NCBI RefSeq assembly: GCF_038002605.1
Contig: NZ_JBBOCT010000001.1
Location: 4,340,001 to 4,404,000 of the forward strand
Length of the DNA: 64,000 bases
Source of the DNA: Bacillus sp. FSL K6-3431
Lineage (GTDB): Bacteria > Bacillota > Bacilli > Bacillales > Bacillaceae_C
Direction of reading: 5' to 3'
Below the pieces are notes generated by a model that did no database searches, was not told the origin of the DNA, and worked only from the letters and a program-made list of their open reading frames with translations. Positions 54,088-63,131 of the stretch are shown in pieces; positions within the stretch are counted from its first letter, which is position 1; each line of letters starts with the position of its first letter. A program made the translations under genes and the position numbers.

Positions 54088-54534
54088 ATAGAAATTAGAA
54101 AAGCTACTTCAAATGATATAAATGAATTAGCATCATTAATGGAACAACTTGCTTATCAAACCTCTATAGAGCAAATGAAGATTAGGTTTAATAATATTGA
54201 AGCTACTCCCAACCACTATACTTTAGTTGCTTGCTAAGAAGGAAAAGTTGTGGGGATGATTGGTTTTCATACTGGAGTCCTTTATAACAAAGATGGTATT
54301 TATGCTCGTGTAATTGCTTTTGTAGTGGATTCTAACTATCGAAATAAGGGAATTGGAAGGCTTTTATTAACTGAAGCTGAAAAATGTGCAAAAAAACTAG
54401 GAGCTGAGGGAATTGGGTTAAATAGTGGAAATCGTTCGGAGCGGGACAATGCACACCAATTTTATAAGCATATGGGGTATATAGCAAAAAGCACAGGATT
54501 TGCAAAGAGCCTTTTTAACGCACCTATTTATTGA
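54088..54534 (+). pseudogene. GNAT-family acetyltransferase, inactivated
   Basis: One frame encodes a normal ~148-residue GNAT protein (IEIRKATSNDINELASLMEQ, VIAFVVDSNYRNKGIGRLLL with motif A, NSGNRSERDNAHQFYKHMGY). A TAA at 54235 replaces what should be a Glu codon (VAC*EGKVVG). The expected start codon before EIRKAT is ATA, not ATG, with GGGAG in front. Two lesions make expression unlikely, although read-through or a later start could give a fragment. Confidence 0.8.
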
Positions 54535-54570
54535 AGTTATTGTACCAACATGCATTTAGCCGAGGAACGA
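54534..54570 (+). repeat. Cassette-type intergenic repeat, copy 3
   Basis: AGTTATTGTACCAACATGCA and TTTAGCCGAGGAACG directly follow the GNAT pseudogene. Confidence 0.45.
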
Positions 54571-54623
54571 TTTCAGAAAAAAATGAATTATTTGTTATGT
54601 GATTATACATAACTTAAGGAGGA

Positions 54624-55127
54624 ATGATTACCATTACTCAAAGGTATAGATCTTCTTCACTTTGTATCATTTGGAAAGCTGATTCAATATTGTTGGAACA
54701 ATTTCCCGAAGAGGACGGAGTTATTACCTTCCGCCCAGTTGGAGGAACCATTGAATATGGTGAGGACAGCAAATCTGCTGTGATTCGTGTAGTAAAGAAG
54801 GAAATAAATCAAGATATTATTGACTCGAAACAATTAGGTATCATCGAAAACATATTCCCTAGTTATGGGGAAGTGGGCCACGAGTTTGATTTTATTTATG
54901 AAGCCAAGTTCCTCTATAACAATGTCTATGAACAAGATGTTATTCAGGGTGTTGAAGGAGAAAAAAATACCTAGCAGTTTGGCAGAGATTATCCGATTTT
55001 AAGGACAATCCTAAAATTAGGCTTGTCCCAGACGGATTATATGAGATGGATGTTAACAAACGAAGGAACATCAGAATGCATAGACAATATAAAACATATA
55101 AATACCAAAGATATATTACAGTTTTAG
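54624..55127 (+). pseudogene. Nudix hydrolase, inactivated
   Basis: The frame starts with a Nudix domain (LEQFPEEDGVITFRPVGGTI, EYGEDSKSAVIRVVKKEINQ). The Nudix box reads RVVKKE where REVKEE-type sequence is required, so two metal-binding glutamates are lost. After VEGEK a shift near 54960 leads to LAVWQRLSDFKDNPKIRLVP in another frame, and a second shift near 55047 to LTNEGTSECIDNIKHINTKD. It is a pseudogene of an ADP-ribose pyrophosphatase-like or related hydrolase. Confidence 0.8.
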
Positions 55128-55193
55128 ACGGTAAGAAATGCGGTCTTTCTTCAAAGGGACAGGCTAGTTCAATAAAGTTTCGGAGGGGACAAA

Positions 55194-55811
55194 ATGAAGG
55201 ATTCATTTGAACAAAATATTATAGAAGCCTACAACAATAAAGCAATTGAAAGAAATTCATCTAATTTGCAAGACTGGAAGGCTAAAGAACGAGAATTTTT
55301 TGGGGATAATATAAAAAAAGAAAAATTCAGTAGTTTATTGGAAATTGGAGCAGGAACAGGGAAGGACAGTCTGTATTTTAAAGAACAAGGTTTAAATACT
55401 TTTAGTACCGATATTTCACCTGAAATGGTCAAGTTGTGTAAGGAAAAGGGGGTAAATGCTAAAGTGATGAACTTTAGCAATCTTGATTTCCCCGATAATC
55501 ACTTTGATTCTATTTGGGCACTTAATTGTCTACTTCATGTTTCTAAAGAAGACATAAAAAGTGTTCTAAATGAAATCAAAAGGGTTTTAAAACCATCTGG
55601 TTTATTTTATATGGGTGTTTATGGCGGAGAAAATTACGAGGGGATTTGGGAGGAAGATTCTTATATACCAAAGAGATTTTTTTCCTTTTATGAAGATGAA
55701 TCCATAAAACAATTACTGTCGGAATTTTTTTCAATTAGGTATTTTAATGTAGTATCAAAAGATATAGTTGGTGGAAACTTCCACTTTCAATCCATAATTT
55801 TGAGAAAATAA
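55194..55811 (+). CDS. Class I SAM-dependent methyltransferase
   Basis: This 205-residue small-molecule methyltransferase has motif I LLEIGAGTGKDSLYF (about 48-62), FSTDISPEMVKLCKEKGVNA as motif II, DSIWALNCLLHV as motif IV and LKPSGLFYMGVYGG as motif VI. The GAGTGKDS form is frequent in UbiE/Tellurite-resistance-type methylases of Bacillus. It starts behind GGAGGGG. The substrate is unknown. Like its neighbours it is a single-gene unit followed by a cassette-type repeat. Confidence 0.88.
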   Translation: MKDSFEQNIIEAYNNKAIERNSSNLQDWKAKEREFFGDNIKKEKFSSLLEIGAGTGKDSLYFKEQGLNTFSTDISPEMVKLCKEKGVNAKVMNFSNLDFPDNHFDSIWALNCLLHVSKEDIKSVLNEIKRVLKPSGLFYMGVYGGENYEGIWEEDSYIPKRFFSFYEDESIKQLLSEFFSIRYFNVVSKDIVGGNFHFQSIILRK

Positions 55812-55849
55812 CTTTATCATTACTACTACAATTAGATATCTTGTGAAAA

Positions 55850-55935
55850 TATGCACTTAAAGTAACGGGTGCGATATTTCAATAAACAAAAAAACGCTTT
55901 TTCTTATTCAACTATCGTGCATTTAGTTTAAGGAG
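55850..55935 (+). repeat. Cassette-type intergenic repeat, copy 4
   Basis: GCACTTAAAGTAACGGGTGC, AAAAAACGCTTTTTCTTATT and CAACTATCGTGCATTTAGTT follow the methyltransferase gene. It is the closest relative of copy 1. Confidence 0.6.
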
Positions 55936-56025
55936 GAATTTGAAGCTTTTACGTAGAATTGATAATAGCAAAAAAATACAAAGGAATTTTTCACGTACAT
56001 ATTGATGATTTTAAAGGGGATTTTT

Positions 56026-56799
56026 ATGGATTACAAAATTGTATTTTTCGATATAGATGGAACCATTACACATCATAAGGATGGTAGTATTTCAAGTAAA
56101 ACTAAAGGAGCTATAAAGTCATTAAAAAGCAAGGGAATAAAGGTTGTAGCTGCAACAGGAAGACCGTTATCTATGTGCAAAGAAATTGAGGAAATGGGAA
56201 TAGATACTTTTATCACAGCTAACGGAGCCTATGTAAAACATAAGCAGTTGGTAATTCATAAAATAGCTATGAATAAAAACATAGTCCAAGAAGTGGTTGA
56301 ATATGCACAAGCAGAGAATCACGCACTTTCATACTATACCGAAGATTTTAGTATGAATGGTGTAAAACAAAATGAAGTATTACTAGCATTGAAGGAAACT
56401 TTGTCATTGAATGACTATCCTGCCATAAATCCACAGATTTATAATCAAGAAGTATATTTAATGTGCCTGTTTACGACTGATGAGGTTGTGGAGAAATACA
56501 CTCATAAATTTCCGCATCTAACATTTAAAAGATGGCATCCTTACGTGTTAAATGTATTACAAGAAGAAGTTTCTAAATCTTTAGCTATAATAAAGGTTCT
56601 ACAGTATTTTGACATTGGAAAATCGGAAGCTATTGCGTTTGGCGATGGTGAGAACGACATAGATATGCTTGAATTAGTCGGACTTGGAATAGCAATGGGG
56701 AATGGAAATGAAAAATTAAAAAAGGTTGCAGACTTCGTTACAAAAAAATCTGGTGAAGATGGCATTGAGTTTGCATTAAAAAAGTACGGAATTCTTTAA
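56026..56799 (+). CDS. HAD-superfamily phosphatase, Cof type
   Basis: This ~257-residue hydrolase has the HAD motifs I DIDGT (Asp9/Asp11 region in IVFFDIDGTITHHKDGS), II VVAATGRPLS, III with Lys in SKSLAIIKVL, and IV AFGDGENDIDMLELVG. The C2B cap is typical of Cof-type enzymes, which dephosphorylate sugar phosphates, flavin precursors or pyridoxal phosphate. AAAGGGG precedes the ATG at 56026; the upstream in-frame ATG at 56002 lacks a good site. It resembles B. subtilis YkrA. Confidence 0.92.
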   Translation: MDYKIVFFDIDGTITHHKDGSISSKTKGAIKSLKSKGIKVVAATGRPLSMCKEIEEMGIDTFITANGAYVKHKQLVIHKIAMNKNIVQEVVEYAQAENHALSYYTEDFSMNGVKQNEVLLALKETLSLNDYPAINPQIYNQEVYLMCLFTTDEVVEKYTHKFPHLTFKRWHPYVLNVLQEEVSKSLAIIKVLQYFDIGKSEAIAFGDGENDIDMLELVGLGIAMGNGNEKLKKVADFVTKKSGEDGIEFALKKYGIL

Positions 56800-57070
56800 A
56801 CAAGAAAGTATATAGTAGAAGGAAGAAAAGAACATAAGAGGTAAGAGGAAAGTGGCATGGGTGAATCCAATGGTAACCTGGAAATTGTGTTGATTTAAAC
56901 ATTTCCAATATACGGTAAAATGATTATAGGTGATAGAGATTGTGAAATTGTGTGCTTAAACTATAGGGTGCGTTTAGTTGAAGAAGATTCTGATGATTTT
57001 TTACAGGAAAATTGCAATAAACCAAAGAATTAAATAATAAATAATTATTTTCCATTATGGAGGAATTTAT
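56800..57070. other. Intergenic with cassette-type repeat, copy 5
   Basis: About 270 bp. The repeat at 56948-56990 reads GTGCTTAAACTATAGGGTGC, then GTTTAGTTGAAGAAGATTC. GGAGG before the TTG at 57071 is the MurF ribosome binding site. Confidence 0.55.
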
Positions 57071-58447
57071 TTGATAATTAGAAATCTTAAAGATATGCAA
57101 GAGATGATGTCTGGGGACGGTTTAGCAAATGAGTACGAGAAACTTCTTGTACAAGGTGTATCGATTGATTCTAGAACAATAAAAAAGGGGAATTTATTTA
57201 TTCCAATTGTGAGGATTAAGGATGGGCATAAGTATGTTAAAGAAGCAATGGCAAAGGGGGCTATTGCTTCTTTATGGGATAAAAGTCATTCCGATCCCCC
57301 GAAAAATACTCCGTTAATTTTTGTTGAGAATACTTTAACAGCTTTACAGACCTTAGCAAACTCTTATCGTAAACAACTTCCTACAAAAGTTATAGGAGTT
57401 ACAGGAAGCAATGGCAAAACAACTGTTAAGGATATGGTAAATTCCATTGTAAGTACAAAGTTTAAAGTGCATAAAACAAAAGGAAATCTCAACAGTCAAA
57501 TTGGATTACCACTAACAATTCTAGAGGTATCAGAAAGTGATGAAGTAATGGTCCTTGAAATGGGGATGAGTGAAAGAGGTCAAATAGAACGATTATCCAA
57601 TATTGCTCAGCCAGACATAGTTATTATAACAATGATTGGATTATCACATATAGGTAATTTAGGTTCCAGAAAAGAAATTGCAAATGCAAAATTAGAGATT
57701 TTAACAGGGTTAAAGGACAATGGATTAGTTGTATATAATGGTGACGAGCCTTTATTGCAAAAACTTAAAAAATTAAAGAATAAGAGACTTTTTCGTTATC
57801 ATACGTTCGGAAAAGCAAAAGAGAATGATTTACACCCTAGCTCAGTTTCTGTTGATTCTGAGGAAGTTCGTTTTTGTACCAATAGCGAAAACTCTCCAAC
57901 CTACACAATTTCTTTGATGGGAAAACATAATGTTTATAATGCCTTAGCCTCTATTGCGGTTGGGAAAGAATTTGGAATGAAGGAAGAGGATATAGTTCAA
58001 GGTTTGAAAGATTTAAACATCACTGATATGAGAATGCAAAAATTAACTTCAGCTAAAGGTTTTACAATAATAAATGATGCCTGGAATGCTAGTCCGAGTT
58101 CTGTTCAAGCTGCAATCGACACCCTCCAGAAACTATCAGGTTACAATAAGAAATTCTTGGTTTTGGCAGATATGCTTGAATTAGGGGATAAAGAAGAAGA
58201 ATATCATAAAAATATAGGACGTTTAATTGATCCAAGTAAAATTGATTTTCTTTTCACATATGGTCCCCTTTCAAAGTTTATATCAAATGAAGCAAGAAAA
58301 AACTTAGGTAAGGAAAGAGTAAATATATTTACAGATAAAAACGACATTGCAAAAAAAATAATCACCATAGCAAATCCTTGTGATATTGTTTTAATCAAAG
58401 GTTCCCGTGGGATGGCATTAGAGGATGTTGTAAAAAGATTATTATAA
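57071..58447 (+). CDS. MurF-like Mur ligase (UDP-MurNAc-tripeptide-D-Ala-D-Ala ligase family)
   Basis: This 458-residue protein is read from TTG behind GGAGG. It has the three Mur ligase domains: N-terminal (GVSIDSRTIKKGNLFIPIVR), central ATPase with VIGVTGSNGKTTVKDMVNSI (109-118 core) and the EMGMSERGQIERLSNIAQPD region, and C-terminal with INDAWNASPSSVQAAIDTLQ, VLADMLELG and LIKGSRGMALE. MurF adds D-Ala-D-Ala to the peptidoglycan precursor. The housekeeping murF usually sits with ddl, and here there is none. It may be a second copy with altered substrate, as in some antibiotic-biosynthesis or self-protection loci, or simply a paralogue. Confidence 0.88.
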   Translation: MIIRNLKDMQEMMSGDGLANEYEKLLVQGVSIDSRTIKKGNLFIPIVRIKDGHKYVKEAMAKGAIASLWDKSHSDPPKNTPLIFVENTLTALQTLANSYRKQLPTKVIGVTGSNGKTTVKDMVNSIVSTKFKVHKTKGNLNSQIGLPLTILEVSESDEVMVLEMGMSERGQIERLSNIAQPDIVIITMIGLSHIGNLGSRKEIANAKLEILTGLKDNGLVVYNGDEPLLQKLKKLKNKRLFRYHTFGKAKENDLHPSSVSVDSEEVRFCTNSENSPTYTISLMGKHNVYNALASIAVGKEFGMKEEDIVQGLKDLNITDMRMQKLTSAKGFTIINDAWNASPSSVQAAIDTLQKLSGYNKKFLVLADMLELGDKEEEYHKNIGRLIDPSKIDFLFTYGPLSKFISNEARKNLGKERVNIFTDKNDIAKKIITIANPCDIVLIKGSRGMALEDVVKRLL

Positions 58448-58485
58448 CTTTTTCCTTAACTGGATAGGCTACACTTAGTTGGACA
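58448..58485 (+). repeat. Cassette-type intergenic repeat, copy 6
   Basis: TTTTTCCTTAACTGGATAGG and CTACACTTAGTTGGAC lie directly after the MurF-like gene. The IS3 copy starts at or inside its end. Confidence 0.45.
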
Positions 58486-58536
58486 ATAAAAATAAGGGCG
58501 AGTAGAATAATACACAACTAGTGAGGAGAATCTACC

Positions 58537-58818
58537 ATGCCTAAAAAAAGACGTACCTTTTCAACCGAGTTTAACAAACAAGTGGTGGCTTTATATGAAA
58601 GTGGAAAAAGCCGCCAAGCAATTGTAGATGAATATGAATTAACTGCTTCTGCATTAGACAGAGGGATTGCTCAATTCCAACAGTCTGGATCTTTTCAAGA
58701 GAAAGATAATCGAAGCCCTGAAGAACAGGAATTGATTGATTTAAGAAAAAGAAATAAGCAGTTAGAAATGGAAGTCGATATTTTAAAGCAAGCCGCGCTG
58801 ATCATGGGACGAAAATAG
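58537..58818 (+). CDS. IS3-family transposase OrfA
   Basis: This 93-residue protein has a helix-turn-helix (FSTEFNKQVVALYESGKSRQ, then IVDEYELTASALDRGIAQFQ) and a C-terminal leucine-zipper-like coil (IDLRKRNKQLEMEVDILKQA). In IS3 elements OrfA is fused to OrfB by -1 frameshifting to give the transposase. The final LKQAALIMGRK and an adjacent A-run fit that. It is intact, though its partner is broken. Confidence 0.9.
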   Translation: MPKKRRTFSTEFNKQVVALYESGKSRQAIVDEYELTASALDRGIAQFQQSGSFQEKDNRSPEEQELIDLRKRNKQLEMEVDILKQAALIMGRK

Positions 58819-58820
58819 AA

Positions 58821-59663
58821 GTGATAGATAGAAATCGTCACAAATATTCGGTATCAGCAATGTGTAAAGTCCTACAAATAGCTCGTAGTACATTCTACTA
58901 TGACACAGAAATAGCAGCTAAAAAAGAACAAGAAACGGCCGGAGAAGAGCAAGATTTAAAAGGGAAGATCCTAGATGTTTTTAACAAAAATCGCCAAGTA
59001 TATGGCACTCGAAAAATAAAAAAGGTTATACTGTCTCCAGACGTCGCATAGGACGATTAATGGAGGAGCTTGGAATTCGATCCAAATACGAACAAGCATC
59101 GTATAAACCGATGACTTCTCGACCAAATGAAGAGCCCGTTCGAAATGTGCTAAACCGGGAATTTCAGGTGGATAAAGAGATGTCTGTTTTAGTTAGTGAC
59201 TTAACGTATGTGAAAGTCGGCAAGGCTTGGAATTACGTCTGTTTTTTAATAGATTTATATAATCATGAAATCGTTGGTTATAGCGCTGGAGAGCACAAAG
59301 ACGCAGCTTTAGTTCAGCGTGCCTTCACGTCTGTCAAGCAGCCACTAGGAAAAATCAAACTGTTTCATACAGATCGAGGATCTGAATTTAAGAACGTTGG
59401 AATAGATGAGTTATTAAGTAAATATCAGATTAAAAGATCACTAAGTCATAAAGGAAATCCCTATGATAATGCGGTGGCAGAAGCTACATTTAAGATTTTA
59501 AAAACAGAATTAATGAACGGAAGGCACTTTCACTCCCTTGAACAACTGGTTCTTGAACTTTTCGATTATGTTCATTGGTACAACAATATCCGGATGCCAT
59601 AGTTCAATCGACTATTTAAGTCCAGTAGAATACAGAAACTTGTCCCTTAAAAAAACTGTTTGA
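58821..59663 (+). pseudogene. IS3-family transposase OrfB, two frameshifts
   Basis: The DDE integrase is recognisable across frames: HKYSVSAMCKVLQIARSTFY and VYGTRKIKK, a shift near 59020-59050, then VLVSDLTYVKVGKAWNYVCF with the first Asp, LFHTDRGSEFKNVG with the second Asp and NAVAEATFKILKTEL with the Glu region. A second shift at about 59596 (one extra G before CCATAG) cuts off IRIHSSIDYLSPVEYRNLSL. Without both frames it is inactive. Confidence 0.88.
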
Positions 59664-59753
59664 TTTAGTGTTGACATACCATTGTATATGAATTAGTAGA
59701 AATAGTTAACAAAATCAGAGAAAACATGTCTTATAAAAAAGAGGGGATCAACA

Positions 59754-59897
59754 TTGAAACGATTTACTTCTTGTATTCTTTTATTTTTGCTTGTTTTAGT
59801 AGGTTGCTCAAATACAACAGAAACAGTAAAAGAAGACAATTGGGAAGAGAGTGCGACATGTATAATGATAATAAAGTTATTGAACTTTGATTATTAA
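59754..59897 (+). pseudogene. Lipoprotein signal peptide fragment, probably of a DUF4871 protein
   Basis: TTG at 59754 behind GAGGGG starts LKRFTSCILLFLLVLVGCSN, a lipoprotein signal with lipobox LVGC. The frame continues TTETVKEDNWEESATCI and stops after 47 residues. Short WEES segments like this follow the signal in DUF4871 lipoproteins, whose C-terminal half is at 61836-62212. It may be the 5' part of that gene, split by the intervening DNA. Confidence 0.45.
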
Positions 59898-59999
59898 AAG
59901 CTAAGAGCCTTACTACATTCTAGCAAGGCTCTTTAAAGTTGTTTCAAATTACATCCATCTGTTTATATAATACTTAAAAAATGAATAATAAAGTTGTTT

Positions 60000-60042
60000 A
60001 CTTCTTATTGAACTAACGCATCTGTTCGTTTAAGTGTAACTC
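60000..60042 (+). repeat. Cassette-type intergenic repeat, copy 7
   Basis: ACTTCTTATTGAACTAACGC and ATCTGTTCGTTTAAGTGTAA lie in the ~260 bp before the serine hydrolase gene, which otherwise shows nothing. Confidence 0.5.
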
Positions 60043-60158
60043 TTCACAATTACTTGATATTATATAGGTGAATAGAAAGATAAATTAAAATTTAGTATAG
60101 TAGTTGTAAAAGTAGGTATTTATATTATTCTCTTATAATTTTTCAAAAAGGAGAATTT

Positions 60159-61586
60159 ATGAAAAAGATTATTGTTTTTGTATTAACGATATTTATATTA
60201 TTCTCAGGATTCGCAACACAAAGTTATGCGTTGTCAGATTCGAAATCTGCGGCAATACAAGCGTTGCTAGATGATGCCTGTCGTATATCAGGTGTGCCGG
60301 GAATGTCAATCTCAATACTTGCTGATGATGAAGTGTTCTACTTTTCTTCAGGGTATGCAGACCGTGAAAAGGGGTTGTCTGCAAGTGAAAATACACTCTA
60401 TGAGTTAGCCTCGGTCAGTAAAGCTTTTACCGGTATGGGTATTATGCTGTTGGAAGAGCAAGGGCTGCTCTCAATGACTGACCCTGTCCAAAAATATTTA
60501 CCTTGGTTTACGTTAAAGTATCAAGGGAAACCTGTTGATATGCAAAGCCTTACACTAAATAATTTTCTTCACCATACCAGTGGTCTAACAAATATTAGGC
60601 ATACTCAAAATATTCCACAAGGCAATACACCGGATATGTTGCAAAAGACTGTGGAAATGCTCGTAGATGCTGAATTGGCGTTCCCTCCCGGTGAACAGTA
60701 TAACTATGGAACCGTTAATTATGACGTATTGGGTTTGGTTATTGAGATTGTGTCGCGACAAAGCTATGAAGACTTTATGAGGAAACAGGTATTTCAGCCG
60801 TTAGGTCTTCACCAGACGTATGTTTATAAAGAAGATGCTCAAGCCACTGGACAGTTGGCACAGGGCTACCGTTCTTCCTTTTTTATGACAACTCCATTTA
60901 AAGCTCCGGATTATGCTGGGAATAAACCCGCAGGCTACATCATTTCTAATACAAAAGATATGGCGCGTTGGATGGGCATACAGATGGGTATCGTGCAGGA
61001 CATACCCAAAATATTTCACACGGTTATCGAAAAATCACATAGGGGTGATATGTCTGTTTCGGCTGTCAACGATATGTATTATGCGGCAGGCTGGTCGGTA
61101 AACGCCGACCAAACGATTATAGAACACACTGGAGGCAATCCAAATTTCAGAACCGAAGTAGCCATACTGCTAAGTGAACGAACAGCCGTCAGCTTGCTGA
61201 GCAACGGCGCAAATACCAATATAAACCTGGTACTAAAAGTTAAAGATATATTAGACGGCAATCTAACTCAGTCATATGAAATAAGCGGCACACAGCTTTT
61301 GGATATCATTTTGTCGTCTATCACTATTATTCTTTGCCTATTGGCCGTTCTGCTATTTCTCTTAGGATTACGCAGAAGGAAAACGAATGAGCGGCAGCCA
61401 ATGACAAAAAAGAGAATAATCGTAACAGTTATTTTCCTGATCGCTACGATTGCCCTAGGTATACTGTGCTGTGCTTTCGATTGGTCAACGATACTTATTT
61501 GGCAAACATATAGTGTTCTTACAGCTTTGATTTCGTCAGCATTATTAACAGCAAGCATTACATGGTTTGTATACACTCACCGATAA
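60159..61586 (+). CDS. Serine hydrolase (beta-lactamase/PBP4*-like) with membrane tail
   Basis: This 475-residue exported protein has a signal peptide (MKKIIVFVLTIFILFSGFAT) and a class C-like serine hydrolase domain with the nucleophile motif SVSK (86-89), a tyrosine region YNYGTVNYDVLG, and the HTGG box (IIEHTGGNPNFRTE) replacing KTG. Three C-terminal transmembrane segments (about residues 380-398, 415-437 and 447-468) anchor it outside the cell. Such PbpE-like proteins may process D-amino-acid peptides or esters; beta-lactamase activity is not implied. The fragment at 23348-23971 shares this architecture. Confidence 0.9.
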   Translation: MKKIIVFVLTIFILFSGFATQSYALSDSKSAAIQALLDDACRISGVPGMSISILADDEVFYFSSGYADREKGLSASENTLYELASVSKAFTGMGIMLLEEQGLLSMTDPVQKYLPWFTLKYQGKPVDMQSLTLNNFLHHTSGLTNIRHTQNIPQGNTPDMLQKTVEMLVDAELAFPPGEQYNYGTVNYDVLGLVIEIVSRQSYEDFMRKQVFQPLGLHQTYVYKEDAQATGQLAQGYRSSFFMTTPFKAPDYAGNKPAGYIISNTKDMARWMGIQMGIVQDIPKIFHTVIEKSHRGDMSVSAVNDMYYAAGWSVNADQTIIEHTGGNPNFRTEVAILLSERTAVSLLSNGANTNINLVLKVKDILDGNLTQSYEISGTQLLDIILSSITIILCLLAVLLFLLGLRRRKTNERQPMTKKRIIVTVIFLIATIALGILCCAFDWSTILIWQTYSVLTALISSALLTASITWFVYTHR

Positions 61587-61663
61587 AATACCTCGCTCCC
61601 AAGATAAACATAATGTTAAGTAATTAAATTTCAATTTATCGGTATGCTTAATTTGAAAAACAT

Positions 61664-61686
61664 AAGACACTTCGGTGTCTTTTTTA
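61664..61686 (+). terminator. Terminator after the serine hydrolase gene
   Basis: AAGACAC-TTCG-GTGTCTT followed by TTTT: a textbook UUCG-type hairpin. Confidence 0.9.
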
Positions 61687-61835
61687 ATATCATCGACAAT
61701 TTTCCCAGTCAAACCTAATTACTATTGCTTCAACTAACCTGCTCCGTACGTGGAATAAGGATTTTTAAACAATTATATTATTTTTTAAATGACTTTATTG
61801 TAAATTAAACAACTTTATTATTTCTGCACACGACA

Positions 61836-62212
61836 TTGATTAGAGAAATGGTTGTTACTGACCAAGGGGATAAAGAAGATATTGTTTTTCGTATAGGTAA
61901 TAATGGAAAACTTATAGTTCAGGAAGTCCCTTATATTGCGGGTCAATCCAATAAATATTTTTGGATGTTTTGGGGAGAAAAAGAAACTTTGACCAAGTCA
62001 GTAAAAATTGTAGGAGTGAGTAAAGAAACAGGAGAATCCTTAACTATTTTTGAAATCCCTCAAGGTCAATCATCATTAGCTCCTCTTTATGGAGCTGACC
62101 ATACAATGCCATCTTCGATATAAAATTACCAAGTGTAGGTTTATGGCGATTAGAAGTTTACTTTGGTGAAAAACTTTTTGGAAGTGTTGTTGTAAATGTA
62201 GAAAAAAAGTAA
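61836..62212 (+). pseudogene. DUF4871-family lipoprotein, C-terminal part, frameshifted
   Basis: The frame reads MVVTDQGDKEDIVFRIGNNG, IAGQSNKYFWMFWGEKETLT and KIVGVSKETGESLTIFEIPQ, then LYGADHTMPSS, the core of DUF4871 proteins such as B. subtilis YhfM-type lipoproteins. A one-base shift near 62120 moves the end, KLPSVGLWRLEVYFGEKLFG, into another frame. There is no signal peptide or ribosome binding site. It is a relic whose 5' part may be at 59754. Confidence 0.65.
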
Positions 62213-62219
62213 AGAATTT

Positions 62220-62287
62220 TATTCAACAAATGGGAACTTTAGTTAAAGAAGCAGCATAAAAGGATCTTCCAATTGGAGATCCTTTTT
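62220..62287 (+). terminator. Cassette-type repeat copy 8 followed by a terminator
   Basis: TTATTCAACAAATGGGAACT and TTAGTTAAAGAAGCAGCAT lead into the hairpin AAAGGATCTTCC / GGAGATCCTTT with a T-run at 62258-62287. Confidence 0.65.
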
Positions 62288-62364
62288 CAATGCCGATAAC
62301 ATGAAATTATGTTAACTAGGTTTGTATAAAATATTCATTTGATCCTTAGAGGTTTTCTTTAATT

Positions 62365-62426
62365 AGGGGTATCGTCAGGAAAATGCGGATTTACAACGCT
62401 AAGCCCATTTTCCTGACGATACCCCT
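62365..62426. repeat. Hairpin element with a 21-bp perfect inverted repeat
   Basis: AGGGGTATCGTCAGGAAAAT+G and its complement flank a 20-nt loop, CGGATTTACAACGCTAAGCC. The left arm plus loop is the same sequence as the inverted ends of the unit at 50645-51448. Confidence 0.85.
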
Positions 62427-63131
62427 CTTTGAAATAGCTTTAACTTGAATTCGGTAAGTAACCGCTTAGAAAGTTGAAGAAACTGCGTTAAATCAAGGTT
62501 TGTCGGTCACAAAAAATTATTAATTTTTTTGCAAAAAAACCAGGACACGATGCACCTTTTGTCAAATGGTAAAATTTGTGTTAGGATTGATTTGCTGTAA
62601 AAATAAATCGTAACGAGGTGAGGACAATGAAAACAAAAAAATATACGTCTTATCCTCATCATATTGCTTTTTAGTTATTTTTTTACTAATACACTAGGCT
62701 CTGAGGGTAGGATTTACTCTCAGGGCTTTTATATTTAGGCAAAAGGAACGTTTAAGCTTTCTTGCCGATCTATGACAGCCACTTACAGAGTGGCTGTCAT
62801 TTTTTTAGGACAAAAAGTTGGTCAAGTCAACAATATTAGTTTTATTTTGAAATTGGTAAGAATTTAATCTTTTTCTTACAAATTGATCTGAACTCTATTA
62901 GGGGGTTATGTATTCAACTTAAATTACTTAGGATGGAATTCATTTTTCACGGAAAATTTCAAACAGTGCCAGTTTAAGTTTGAGCAGGCTTATACCTGGA
63001 GATTTGGGGTCGATCCGTTTTGTCGTTACCTTGTTCCAAAGGATAAGGGGCCCCCTTCTTGAGATATCGTTTCAACTTCGGAATCGTTTTCCGTTATTCA
63101 CCGATTTCCAAATATGAAAGGATGATACTTT
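62427..63131. other. Intergenic, possible decayed small exported protein and terminators
   Basis: About 700 bp. A GAGGTGAGG site precedes ATGAAAACAAAAAAATATAC at 62627, which stops after 15 residues; the next frame carries a hydrophobic stretch (CFLVIFLLIH), so a frameshifted signal peptide is likely. A CTCTGAG / CTCAGG hairpin follows near 62700-62732. Nothing was recognised at 62807-63131. Confidence 0.4.
62772..62806 (+). terminator. Strong terminator
   Basis: ATGACAGCCACT-TACAG-AGTGGCTGTCAT followed by six T. Confidence 0.92.

Larger units (their letters stand above)
58480..59664 (+). mobile_element. IS3-family insertion sequence, decayed
   Basis: OrfA and a frameshifted OrfB lie between imperfect ends, AAAATAAGGGCGAGTAGAAT at the left and the complement of ATTCTGTATTCTACTGGACT-type sequence at the right, followed by TTAAGGGACAAG complement. 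About 1.2 kb is normal for IS3. Exact ends and any target duplication could not be fixed. Confidence 0.75.

Noticed and set aside
61730..61760. CAACTAACCTGCTCCGTACG considered as another cassette-type repeat or intron piece
   Set aside because: Only one half of the repeat is recognisable, and it is too short to assign.
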